DNA of 64,000 nucleotides from Rhynchopus sp. YZ270_cl-10 (taxonomy: Eukaryota; Euglenozoa; Diplonemea; Diplonemida; Diplonemidae), in the NCBI GenBank assembly GCA_964035575.1, contig OZ037909.1:62001-126000 (forward strand), written 5' to 3'. Positions 41,769 to 49,928 of the stretch are shown here, in pieces. The notes under the pieces are model-generated. The model was given only the letters and a program-made list of their open reading frames with translations, was not told the origin of the DNA and did not search any database. Every line of letters begins with the position of its first letter. Positions within the stretch are counted from its first letter, which is position 1. Position numbers and translations under genes: made by a program.

Positions 41769-42429
41769 CAGGGTATTAGGGTGGTTAAAAAAACTGGTTT
41801 TGAAACCCAGTTTTTCCAAAAACTGGTTTTCAAAAAAAAAAAAAAAAAAAAACAGAGAAATCTGGAGGGGAAAAAAAAACCGACACTTTTCACCAGGCCT
41901 TTCTGTAAATGTCGTCCCCAGATTAGGGCGGACTCGATTTTTTTCCCTGCATTTTTTCCCCGCCTGGTAGAACCGTGGTTGAACCACGGGAGTGCCTTTG
42001 TGAAATGGCTGTTCCTTGATTTTTTTTTGCCTGCGGCGCCATTTTTCATTTTTTGCTCAGCAAAAAAGGGTTCGTTGAGTGGCTCTGTGGTGTAAAAAGC
42101 TACATTTTTACACCGTACCCTCAAAATTTTTCGCCTGCGGCGCCATTTTATATTATTTTTTTGCTCCGCAAAAAAAAAATGCCGTCCCTATGTTCCCAAT
42201 GGTCAGCAGCGCCGAAAAATATTTTGAGCAAAAAACAAGCTGACCTCCCAATCTTGAAATCTGGATTCCTGGATAAGACACTGACCCCACCCCCGAAAAA
42301 CCCGAAAAAGGTGACTGTGTCCGTCAACGGTGGAAGTTTTCGCCGGAAAAACTAGTTTTCGCCACCCAGGAGAGAAAACCAGAAAAACCAGTTTTTTCCG
42401 GAATTTTGGATTTTCACCCTAATACCCTG
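41769..42429. mobile_element. 661-bp non-autonomous hAT-type element
   Basis: The ends CAGGGTATTAGGGTG and CACCCTAATACCCTG are perfect 15-bp inverted repeats, continuing imperfectly through ACTGGTTTT and AAAACCAGTTTT. The flanks carry the same 8 bp, AACAAGAA (41,761-41,768 and 42,430-42,437). Both features fit the hAT superfamily. The core (42,065-42,285) is family E, also found at 1,085-1,300. No transposase is encoded. It is inserted in a family C repeat, so family C is older at this site. Confidence 0.92.
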
Positions 42430-42990
42430 AACAAGAAGATGTAAAAAAAAAAAAGGGGGTACCACTAAAAACATATCCATTCAATGAAGTGAAAGAGGTA
42501 TAGGCAAGCATATCTCTAAATCCGACCCTTTTTTGGAAATTTCGAAATCCGAATCTAGGCAAAAGGTGGTTTCCCCCTGCAATTCCTTAAGAAATTGCCT
42601 TTGCCAATAATAAACAAACGGCTTATTTCTGCCTGAAAGTGGCAACGTATATTCTGTGGTCGAAACTGCAAAATTCCTTCGCCAAAATGTAGTGGGTGTT
42701 TTGTGTAACCTGGAGAATGGCCGGGAATAGGACTGATGCTTTTATCTTTCCTTCCTTCAAAACTTCACACACAACTCTTTTTGGTTTTTGACAACACAGG
42801 GTGCCGGGTTCTATGATAAGCACGGAACCATGCACCTGTTAGTCATATTGTTTCCCGTGCAATGCATGAGAAACGTTTCGCTAAGTAGGGATGTAATTAA
42901 ATTGTCAGCAATGCCTGATAAGTTATTGCCTACGGTTAATCACCTGGAAAGGCCCAAAAAAAAAAAAAAAAAAAAAAAACGAAAATTTGT

Positions 42991-43020
42991 AAGATGAATG
43001 TGCCTCTCGCGTACACATCT
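42991..43020 (-). repeat. Family A stem-loop just past the receptor gene
   Basis: AAGATGAATGTGCCTCTCGC and GTACACATCT pair through AGATG/CATCT and TGT/ACA. On the coding strand it is followed by a run of about 20 T. Confidence 0.7.
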
Positions 43021-43087
43021 AAAGAAGAACAACAACAACATATACGGAATACAGAATACGGAGCTTTGGAGGGGGTGGGGGGGTCTC

Positions 43088-46000
43088 TCAGTGGGTCAGG
43101 GTTTCGGGAGTGTAGTGCTTCCCCAGGACTGCTTCCTTCACCGTTTTCAACACTTCCTCGGGGATGTGCTGATGCTCCAGGTTGACGTCCGCTGGGACGG
43201 CAGCCCAGTTGTTGCCTACGATATGCGATGCAATCTCGTTCCACTTTGCGTAGGCGTCACCTGCCTCCCGCTCTGCGAGCTGGTACATCCACTCGCCGTT
43301 TCCTGAGTCCAGCGCAGAGGCTATCACAAAGACACGGGTGCTTGTTTGGTATCTCTTCTGGAACTCCACTGCGGCCATGAGGACACAGCTCATTTGTCCC
43401 AGTGTGGCGTCGAACACTTCGTTGTCTGCCATCGGGCTGAATCTGTGATTGCTTCCGTACCTCTCCAAGGCGTGCAGCCAGCTCACAATGGATCCAATGA
43501 CAGTGAACTTCTTCATTCCCGTCACGCCCAAGTTCCCGACCTTGCACCAACCCGTCACAACTGCGCACGTCAGCGTGGGCTTGCCTGAGTTCTGGTTTGC
43601 AGCGCTTAAACGCTTTATCTCGAGGGCAACTTTTGCGGCACAGAGGGCGTGGCCGCCACAGTTGCGCACAGCATTGAAGGAGCCCACTATCTTGTCCCCC
43701 GCAAACGTGTCTGCAATAGCGCGTCCACCTGCAAACACCTCCAGCACGCTCGTCAGGTATTCGGAGTGCAGGATAATCAGAGCCTCGTCGGAACCCTTTT
43801 CCGTGATGGTGTGCATCTGCGTCATGTTCACGAGGCACAGTGACACCTTCTTCTTCGCCAGTCCCACGTGTGTGGCATCTGTGGCAAGCTTCACCCGTGC
43901 AGCTGACGTGTGGGTCGATTTAGACGAACTCTGGCTGGTTGTACTAGTCGCACCGGCAGTCAACTTCAACACCTCGCTTGAGTCTGCGATCTCCTGCTCC
44001 TCGCTCACATCCTCAAGCGCGTGGATGAGGGACTGTGGCATGAAGTTCTTGAACTGCTTGATGTTTTCAACCATCTGGTCCATGGCCTTCCCCATCACGT
44101 TCAGCTCCTGGATCAACGCCTTCTTCGACGACACCTGCTCCAGACGCATCAGCGCAACAGACTTCATGTTCTCCGCAAAGGACGCAAACGGGGACGTGAT
44201 CATCCTGTTGAACACCATGAACAGCAGCACAGCAACCAGGCAGATCACCACCACCACAAGCACAGTCACAGCCAGCCTCCGCTCCAGCTCCTTGTCGATG
44301 TTCTCGTTCTGGATCGACAGAATCATGTTGCTCCGTGCCGTCACCCTGTCCACCTCACGCGTGATGTCGCTCACAGGCACAAGGGCGCCAACGAGGTACG
44401 ATCCCAAGAAGCTATCCAGAGTGTCGAAGTTAGCCTTCCACGTCCTGCTCCCCACAAAGATCGGGTCCCCACCAGGCTTCCCGTTGTTGTACAGCTGCAG
44501 CACATCCTCCTGTGTCAACGCCTTCCTCACAACCTGGAACTCGTCCATCCGCCCCTTGTAGTGCAGCCCGATCTGCATCGGCTCCCCCGTGTACGGAAGG
44601 AACATCGTCTCTACAAGCCCAGGCATCTCCCCACTCGACATCGGAACACCGTTCATGTACACCACACATGTCTTCGCCACAAAGTTCACAACAGCAGCCA
44701 GATGCACCCACTGGCCACCCCTCAGACCGCCCTTGATCGGCTTTGCCCAGCACCCGTACCGCAGGAGCGCAATCCTCAGCTCCCCGTTCGCGTACCAGCG
44801 GATTGCAGAGTCTCCGATCTGCGTGTCGGAGAAGATGCGCGGTGACGTCGGGCTGCTGTCACCCTCGTTCATGTCCGCGTCAGGGCGGATGAACACCGAC
44901 AGCGTGTAGTCATGGTATCTGAAGAAGGGGTCCCTGTGCACCCACGTCTTCTGTGTCAGGTCAGAACTGTTCCGCAGTGTGTACACCGCAGACCCGGATA
45001 CCCCAGGCACAGGGTGCGGCGCCGTCAGCTTGTACTCCTCAGACTCCTGCTGTGCCACACGTGCCACACGTGTCGTCAGGTACGTGTGCACCAACACGGG
45101 CGCAGAGCCGGAGAACACCCCGACCTGCTTGAAGTCGCCATCCGACGTCGTCTGCACCCCTGCCCCAACAACGTCCCAGTTCTCCTTCGACGCGTCCTTG
45201 ATCCCACCCTCAAAGTTCACCAGCAGAAGCGTGCGCGAGTTCCCGTGTGTGTCGTAGTAGTCCTTCTGGTCAAACGTAAACAGCACCGGCCCCGTCTCGG
45301 TCGACGAGTCACCACGCAACGCCAGGGCCCCGTGTTCCTCCCGCCACTTGTTCGCAATCGCGTTCAGTGGAATCACCGAAGTTGTGTCCACAGTCTCCAG
45401 CTTGAACCCAAACTGCAGCGTCTCGTCGCGCTCTGTGTTCGTCGGCCCGAAGATCTCCCCGTACACCTCGCTTGTGTAGAAGCTGTTGTACAGGTAGTTG
45501 CTCGCAATGATGTGCCCTGTCGTCTGGTCCAGCACCACCAGAGTCGCATTCGCTCCAAACTTTACGGATCTGTCCCACGTCCCCATGTTGTCTTGCAGCT
45601 TGCGCGACAGCTCCGCAGCACCTCTGCTGCAAAACACAATCCCGTCAGTAGACGTGTCCTCCGACGTTGCCTTGGAGAAGGGGAAGTACCACGTCATAAC
45701 GGGCGACCGCAGGTAGCGGGAGTACGTGTACGACTGCACGGGTTTTATGATCATGCTTCTGTAGCCCCCCGCAGCTCCCGCTGCGTACCAAGTGAACGCA
45801 TCCGTCGGAAGCTTGTTGCTGAACGCCCAGTGCAGCGGGTTCCACAGGGCTTTTGGCACGTTCGGACCCTTGTCGTTCACAGTAGGCCTGTTGCCTTCGA
45901 GGCTATTCTGCATAACACCAAAGTTGTCTGCGCTGTTTGTGTCGAAGATGGTGCGGCCGAGGGCATCCTGCACACGGTAGTCGTTCACACGTAGGTTGTC

Positions 46001-47929
46001 CATGAAGAATCCCTGCTTTGTGACAATCTGGTATTGCCACCCCTCGGCAGAGTAGTGGCCCGTAGTCCTTGCACGTTGAAGGTGCGCAACTCTGCTGCGG
46101 TGCTGAACGAACGTTGCGAATGTTCCGTCGTGGTCTGTCTGGAACATTGCACGAATCATGTCTCCCTTGTCGTTTCCTTCCAAAAGGAACGCCTGCAACG
46201 TCGAGTATGCGACCTGCACCATCTGTCCCATCACCTGCGCCGCCATTGAGTCCACGTTTAACATGTTCCGCCCAGATGCGTACATCATTGCGTTGTCGGC
46301 GTTCGCCTTCGACGTGCCGAGTGAGTCCTGTCCAGCCTTGTTCATCAGTACAAACGTGGCCAGTGCAAGCACAACCAGCAGCACCACCGACAGCGTTGTC
46401 GACATAACCTCCAGCGGCACACCAGGCCCAGACAGCCCAGACTGGCGTGTCAGCGCAAAGTGCACACACAGCACAATCAGCAGAAGTAGGATCAGAATCA
46501 CAGACACAACGAACCCCGCCTCAGACGTCACCTCATCCGTGTCCTCCTCAGGGACGGGCTCCACCACCTGCATCGTCACCGGCGGCGCAGGCGTCACCTC
46601 GTGCGGGATCAGCACCCCCTTCGCCATCGGGTTCGCACGCTCCCACCCACGGCCGTTCGGGAGAGCCGTCCCCTGCATCATCCAGTTGATCCAGCGTTCA
46701 CTCTGCTTCCCAGAAATTGTCCCAATCGGGATCCTGATGTTTTCCTGCGTGCCCTGCAGACGGGTAAGATGCCAGTGGTTTGGCTTCACCACAAGAATCA
46801 CCCCAGACACACCCGCACGCTGAGCACGCATCACCGACTCGTAGTGCGAGCACGGACCCCTAAAACGCTCCGGTTGGAATGCAACCAGTTTTCCAGCCAG
46901 CCCAGCCCACGACGCGTCGCTGCAGCCGTCATCCGTCATGTACGACCTCGACAGATACACCACGTTCTGTGTCGAAGGGAGGCTCAGTGTTCCCGTCAGG
47001 TAGTTCTCCTTCCTCGCTGGGTTGAAGTCGGGTCCCCACACACACGGCTTGAAGGTGGGGTCACCAACGTCGATCTCCAGCGGGCACCGCGAGCACATCC
47101 TCCGCCGTCCTGTGAACTCTTTGTCACACATATTAGTACTCAGGAACCACCACGGGCAGTCGTCCTCGTCGTAGTTCAGCGACATGTCCGTCTCCCTGTT
47201 GCTGTACACACTGCACGAGTACTCCACCTTGCCCCGCACAGTCGACGTCGCAGCATAGATCTGGTCCCCGTGGAACGACTCCAGCGCATACGCAAGCATG
47301 TTTGGGAAGGCCTTCCCGTCACCAGTCATCTTGTACACGTGCCAGTTCCACACATAGTGCTTCCCCCGCGACGCAGACATCAGGCCAATCACAGCCCCAG
47401 CCGCAGCAGCATGCGCAAACTGCTGGTTGTACGTGCACGTGCGATTCCTGTTGTTCACAATCGCCATCTTGCCCGCAAAGTTCTTCGTCGCCCAGTCTGC
47501 AGCGTTGCACCCGTCGTTCTCAGGCACCACAATCTCCAGCTCCTTCCCGTTCAGCGCATGATTCAGGTCCATGTGCTGGTTCAGCGAGTAAGGTGCGAAT
47601 GCGTTGTCGCGCAGGCAGATCACATCCTCCGTTAGCGACGACGGCGAAGACAGCGTGAGCTTGATGGGGCATCCCCCACAGATCTCAGACCGCACCTTCC
47701 ACATCTCCGGGTCGCAGTATGCGTCGTGCAGCTTCGGGTCTTCCTTGATTTTCTTCCACGTTCCGTCAAACTTCATCCGGATCGCCTCCGCAAACGTCGG
47801 CGACACGTAGTAGTGGCACTGCCAGATGTCTGTGTTGCACTCAGGGATATCTGCCATGATTCCTGGCAGCACAGCCATCGCAAGCAGCAGCACCACACCC
47901 TCCACACGTCTTCCCCGCATCAGAGTCAT
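43088..47929 (-). CDS. Large cyclase-like membrane receptor with two PA-like domains
   Basis: This single-exon gene encodes 1,613 residues. A signal peptide (VEGVVLLLAMAVLPGIMA) leads into a Cys-rich ectodomain with two protease-associated (PA)-like domains (about 95-245 and 290-430, both with DGC and an Ala-Gly hydrophobic core). Two membrane helices follow near 475 and 520, with LGTSKAN opening a second outer region. That region has sensor-type and LamG-like folds; the latter spans about 1,010-1,135 (YHDYTLSVFIRPD to RMDEFQVVRKALTQEDV). A third helix (about 1,215-1,238) and a coiled stretch precede a class III nucleotide-cyclase homology domain (about 1,360-1,495). The layout resembles kinetoplastid receptor cyclases. 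In the cyclase domain FAGDKIVGSFNA keeps the second-Asp motif, but the first Asp site reads LVNMTQ and the Asn-x3-Arg site reads VSWLHALE. Catalysis is therefore doubtful. Confidence 0.88.
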   Translation of the reverse strand: MTLMRGRRVEGVVLLLAMAVLPGIMADIPECNTDIWQCHYYVSPTFAEAIRMKFDGTWKKIKEDPKLHDAYCDPEMWKVRSEICGGCPIKLTLSSPSSLTEDVICLRDNAFAPYSLNQHMDLNHALNGKELEIVVPENDGCNAADWATKNFAGKMAIVNNRNRTCTYNQQFAHAAAAGAVIGLMSASRGKHYVWNWHVYKMTGDGKAFPNMLAYALESFHGDQIYAATSTVRGKVEYSCSVYSNRETDMSLNYDEDDCPWWFLSTNMCDKEFTGRRRMCSRCPLEIDVGDPTFKPCVWGPDFNPARKENYLTGTLSLPSTQNVVYLSRSYMTDDGCSDASWAGLAGKLVAFQPERFRGPCSHYESVMRAQRAGVSGVILVVKPNHWHLTRLQGTQENIRIPIGTISGKQSERWINWMMQGTALPNGRGWERANPMAKGVLIPHEVTPAPPVTMQVVEPVPEEDTDEVTSEAGFVVSVILILLLLIVLCVHFALTRQSGLSGPGVPLEVMSTTLSVVLLVVLALATFVLMNKAGQDSLGTSKANADNAMMYASGRNMLNVDSMAAQVMGQMVQVAYSTLQAFLLEGNDKGDMIRAMFQTDHDGTFATFVQHRSRVAHLQRARTTGHYSAEGWQYQIVTKQGFFMDNLRVNDYRVQDALGRTIFDTNSADNFGVMQNSLEGNRPTVNDKGPNVPKALWNPLHWAFSNKLPTDAFTWYAAGAAGGYRSMIIKPVQSYTYSRYLRSPVMTWYFPFSKATSEDTSTDGIVFCSRGAAELSRKLQDNMGTWDRSVKFGANATLVVLDQTTGHIIASNYLYNSFYTSEVYGEIFGPTNTERDETLQFGFKLETVDTTSVIPLNAIANKWREEHGALALRGDSSTETGPVLFTFDQKDYYDTHGNSRTLLLVNFEGGIKDASKENWDVVGAGVQTTSDGDFKQVGVFSGSAPVLVHTYLTTRVARVAQQESEEYKLTAPHPVPGVSGSAVYTLRNSSDLTQKTWVHRDPFFRYHDYTLSVFIRPDADMNEGDSSPTSPRIFSDTQIGDSAIRWYANGELRIALLRYGCWAKPIKGGLRGGQWVHLAAVVNFVAKTCVVYMNGVPMSSGEMPGLVETMFLPYTGEPMQIGLHYKGRMDEFQVVRKALTQEDVLQLYNNGKPGGDPIFVGSRTWKANFDTLDSFLGSYLVGALVPVSDITREVDRVTARSNMILSIQNENIDKELERRLAVTVLVVVVICLVAVLLFMVFNRMITSPFASFAENMKSVALMRLEQVSSKKALIQELNVMGKAMDQMVENIKQFKNFMPQSLIHALEDVSEEQEIADSSEVLKLTAGATSTTSQSSSKSTHTSAARVKLATDATHVGLAKKKVSLCLVNMTQMHTITEKGSDEALIILHSEYLTSVLEVFAGGRAIADTFAGDKIVGSFNAVRNCGGHALCAAKVALEIKRLSAANQNSGKPTLTCAVVTGWCKVGNLGVTGMKKFTVIGSIVSWLHALERYGSNHRFSPMADNEVFDATLGQMSCVLMAAVEFQKRYQTSTRVFVIASALDSGNGEWMYQLAEREAGDAYAKWNEIASHIVGNNWAAVPADVNLEHQHIPEEVLKTVKEAVLGKHYTPETLTH

Positions 47930-48274
47930 TGTTTCACTAAAAGGGGGCTTCATTAGCCACCGAAAACGATGCCTGGTGGTGTGTGTGTGTTTAATAACCA
48001 ATATGGTGTGGCGAAGTTAGCAATTTTGGATGACTCAAAGAATGGCCCAAAAAGTAGTCGAAATTCGGGGGAACTACTTCTCCAGGGACAGATGATTTCG
48101 AAAAGGGGGTTGGAGGAGGGCGTTTTTGTTTCTGGGAAAAAAAATTGCTGGGTTTGACTTCCCAACAAAAATAGAAAAAAAAAAAAATAGGACTGAAAGA
48201 AAGATAAAGACAACAGCAAGCTTTTCAGAGGGCATGGGGGAAGAGGAATGCAGAACAAAAAAAAAATTTTTGAC

Positions 48275-48345
48275 TTGAAATACAAAGCCCTCTCGTGACA
48301 GTGTACCTTGGTGCATAACAGTGCACCGGGTGGAGGAAAAACATA
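48275..48345 (-). repeat. Family B repeat, near consensus
   Basis: ACTTGAAATACAAAGCCCTC and TCGTGACAGTGTACC, then the short hairpin GGTGCA/TGCACC. The right end is lost. Confidence 0.8.
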
Positions 48346-48511
48346 AATCTACCAAACAAGAGCTGAACGTAGCGTTGTGTTTCGTTTTTTTTTTCCCCCT
48401 CTGCATTTTGTGTCTGTCCTCTGTTGGCTTGTTGTGAGTGGAATAAAAAAAATGGCGCTGCCATGTGTTATGTGTACATGAAAAAAAAACCAACAAAAAA
48501 AAAGTTTTGGT

Positions 48512-48550
48512 AAGATAAACCTAAACCACTCAAGTGCTTTGGGTAACCTT
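48512..48550 (-). repeat. Family A stem-loop, extended arms
   Basis: AAGATAAACCTAAACCACT and AGTGCTTTGGGTAACCTT pair with several G-T pairs. The loop is shortened to CAA. Confidence 0.65.
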
Positions 48551-48727
48551 GAAAGAAAAATAAAATAATCCTAACCTTTTCCCACCCCGTTGTATCGCTG
48601 GTTTGTCCCCCAGAAGAGGGATCTGTGTATTGTTCTAAAATATAAAAAAAAACGTGAAGGTGATGGTACATTTTGCAACTTTTCTGAAATTATTTCTTTT
48701 TTTTGTGGAGACACGAATGAAAAGCAA

Positions 48728-49391
48728 TCAAAGCCATGCGGGTGTGTCCTCTGCATCCCATGCAGGGTCGTAGTTGTAGTGCCATCCTTCGCTGGGGTCT
48801 TTTGTGACAAGGTCCACAAAGTGCGTTGTTTCACCTGGCTTGACTCTTAGGGACACGGAGTCACCGTCAATCTGTCGCGTGGTGATGTAGGTGGTTGGAC
48901 AACAAAAAAGGTTCTTGAAATGCAACAAGGTTGAGTGCACCTTGGTACAATGACCCAGGCTGTACCGGGGGGTGGATCTCCAAACCATGCAGTCCTACGT
49001 TTCATCTGATGAAAAAAAATTAACTCCCCGGTTTGTATACCTTCCCTCGTTGCGACTCGATCTCAAGGTTCTCAACATCGAAGAAGGTGAACTTAACTGT
49101 GAGTGGTTTGTTGCTGCGGTTCTGCAGCTCATAAGTCGTCTTATCGGGCTGCAGGGATGGTGGATGTGGTCAGTGTTGATGAAAAAGAAAGTTGACTTGA
49201 AATACAAAAAGCCCTCGCGTGACAGTGGTTTTGGTACAATGACCGGGGGTGTACTGTGAGTGGTCCGCACCGTAAGAGAACAAATAAAAAAGACAAGAAA
49301 TGCTATTAAACAAACCACATACGTAGTTGTACTTCAACTTGAAGAACCCCGACCCATCCTCCAACTCAGCAATCTCACCACGAACACCCAT
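48728..49391 (-). CDS. Small three-exon protein whose introns contain family B repeats
   Basis: Exons are 49391-49323, 49148-49041 and 48871-48728; each is a whole number of codons, giving 106 residues. The introns (174 and 169 nt) have GTATGT and GTATAC donors and CTGCAG and CGACAG acceptors. The protein alternates beta strands: GSGFFKLKYNY, YELQNRSNKPLTVKFTFFDV, DSVSLRVKPGETTHFVDLVT and WHYNYDPAW. That pattern fits a small immunoglobulin-like or C2-like beta sandwich and resembles the stand-alone calpain-related (DUF1935-type) proteins of kinetoplastids, but the similarity is not strong enough to name it. Each intron carries one family B repeat in the usual orientation, which accounts for about 65-85 nt of its length. 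Confidence 0.8.
48912..49000 (-). repeat. Family B repeat inside intron 2
   Basis: CTTGAAATGCAACAAGG, GTGCACCTTGGTACAATGAC, GCTGTACCGGGGGGTGGATC and GCAGTCCTAC. It lies wholly within the 169-nt intron (48,872-49,040). Confidence 0.8.
49193..49262 (-). repeat. Family B repeat inside intron 1
   Basis: ACTTGAAATACAAAAAGCCC, CGCGTGACAGTGG, TTGGTACAATGACCGGGGG. It lies within the 174-nt intron (49,149-49,322), in the same orientation as the intron 2 copy. Confidence 0.8.
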
Positions 49392-49928
49392 TTGCTTATT
49401 TTCTCTTTTCTGTTGTATCTGAGGGGAGAAGACGGGGAGAAGGGTTTGAGAGGTGTGTCTGGAGTGGTGAGAGAGAGAGAGAGAGCAATCAAGAAATCAA
49501 AGAAAAAAATGTTATTTTAGATGACCCCCAAGAAAGCCTCTCGTACTTGGAAACTCAATTATGGGGTGAAAAAAAAAGACAGTGAGGATGCATCATTGAG
49601 AAAGGGAAGGAAATGAGGAAATCTTTTTTTTTTTGTTGTGCTTTATTGTGGCATATTTTGTCTATAAAAAAAGAGTAGCTCTAAAATGTAAAATGTCTAC
49701 GGCTTTCTACTGGGTGATGTTCTACGGTGCAGTCTTCTACATGACGCACGACTCTAAAGGGTGTTCATTAAGGGAGCACGTTTGAAGGTAGACGCCGCAG
49801 GGCGTAGACCTAATGACATGCATTTGACAAGAAAGTTTCAAACATAAAAGAGAGAGAGAGAGAGAGAGGCTGAAACTGCAAACACCTCACGGTGCATAGG
49901 CGGACGCAGGCTGGTGCTCCTCATGGTT
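49392..49928. other. Short spacer with a family A hairpin
   Basis: The spacer holds a pyrimidine-rich leader before the three-exon gene, the hairpin at 49,518-49,555, and a GA-rich microsatellite at 49,850-49,868. The small tandem CTACGG/TCTAC motifs around 49,690-49,740 have no assigned role. Confidence 0.5.
49518..49555 (-). repeat. Family A stem-loop, diverged
   Basis: AGATGACCCCCAAGAAAGCC, then TCTCGTACTTGGAAACT. CCAAG pairs with CTTGG around the conserved CTCTCGT loop. Confidence 0.6.

Larger units (their letters stand above)
41182..43087. other. Spacer with family C interrupted by a hAT-type element
   Basis: An A/T-run block and a G/T-rich tract (41,440-41,470) precede a family C repeat that is split by a 661-bp element at 41,769-42,429. 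The segment from 42,480 to 42,950 is mixed DNA with no gene. A family A hairpin lies 70 bases beyond the stop of the cyclase-like receptor. Confidence 0.6.
47930..48727. other. Spacer with families A and B
   Basis: CCCCCTTTTAG lies 8 bases before the receptor start codon on the coding strand and looks like a pyrimidine tract plus acceptor AG. The spacer also holds family B at 48,275 and family A at 48,512, each ending in a T-run on the coding strand. No gene is seen. Confidence 0.6.

Noticed and set aside
43449-47635. Several plus-strand frames of 340-370 codons opposite the receptor
   Set aside because: They are antisense shadows of a clear 1,613-codon gene, with no recognisable domain.
30-49555. 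Family A hairpins as box H/ACA small nucleolar RNAs
   Set aside because: At about 35 bases the stems are too short for a pseudouridylation pocket. A related small-RNA role is not excluded.
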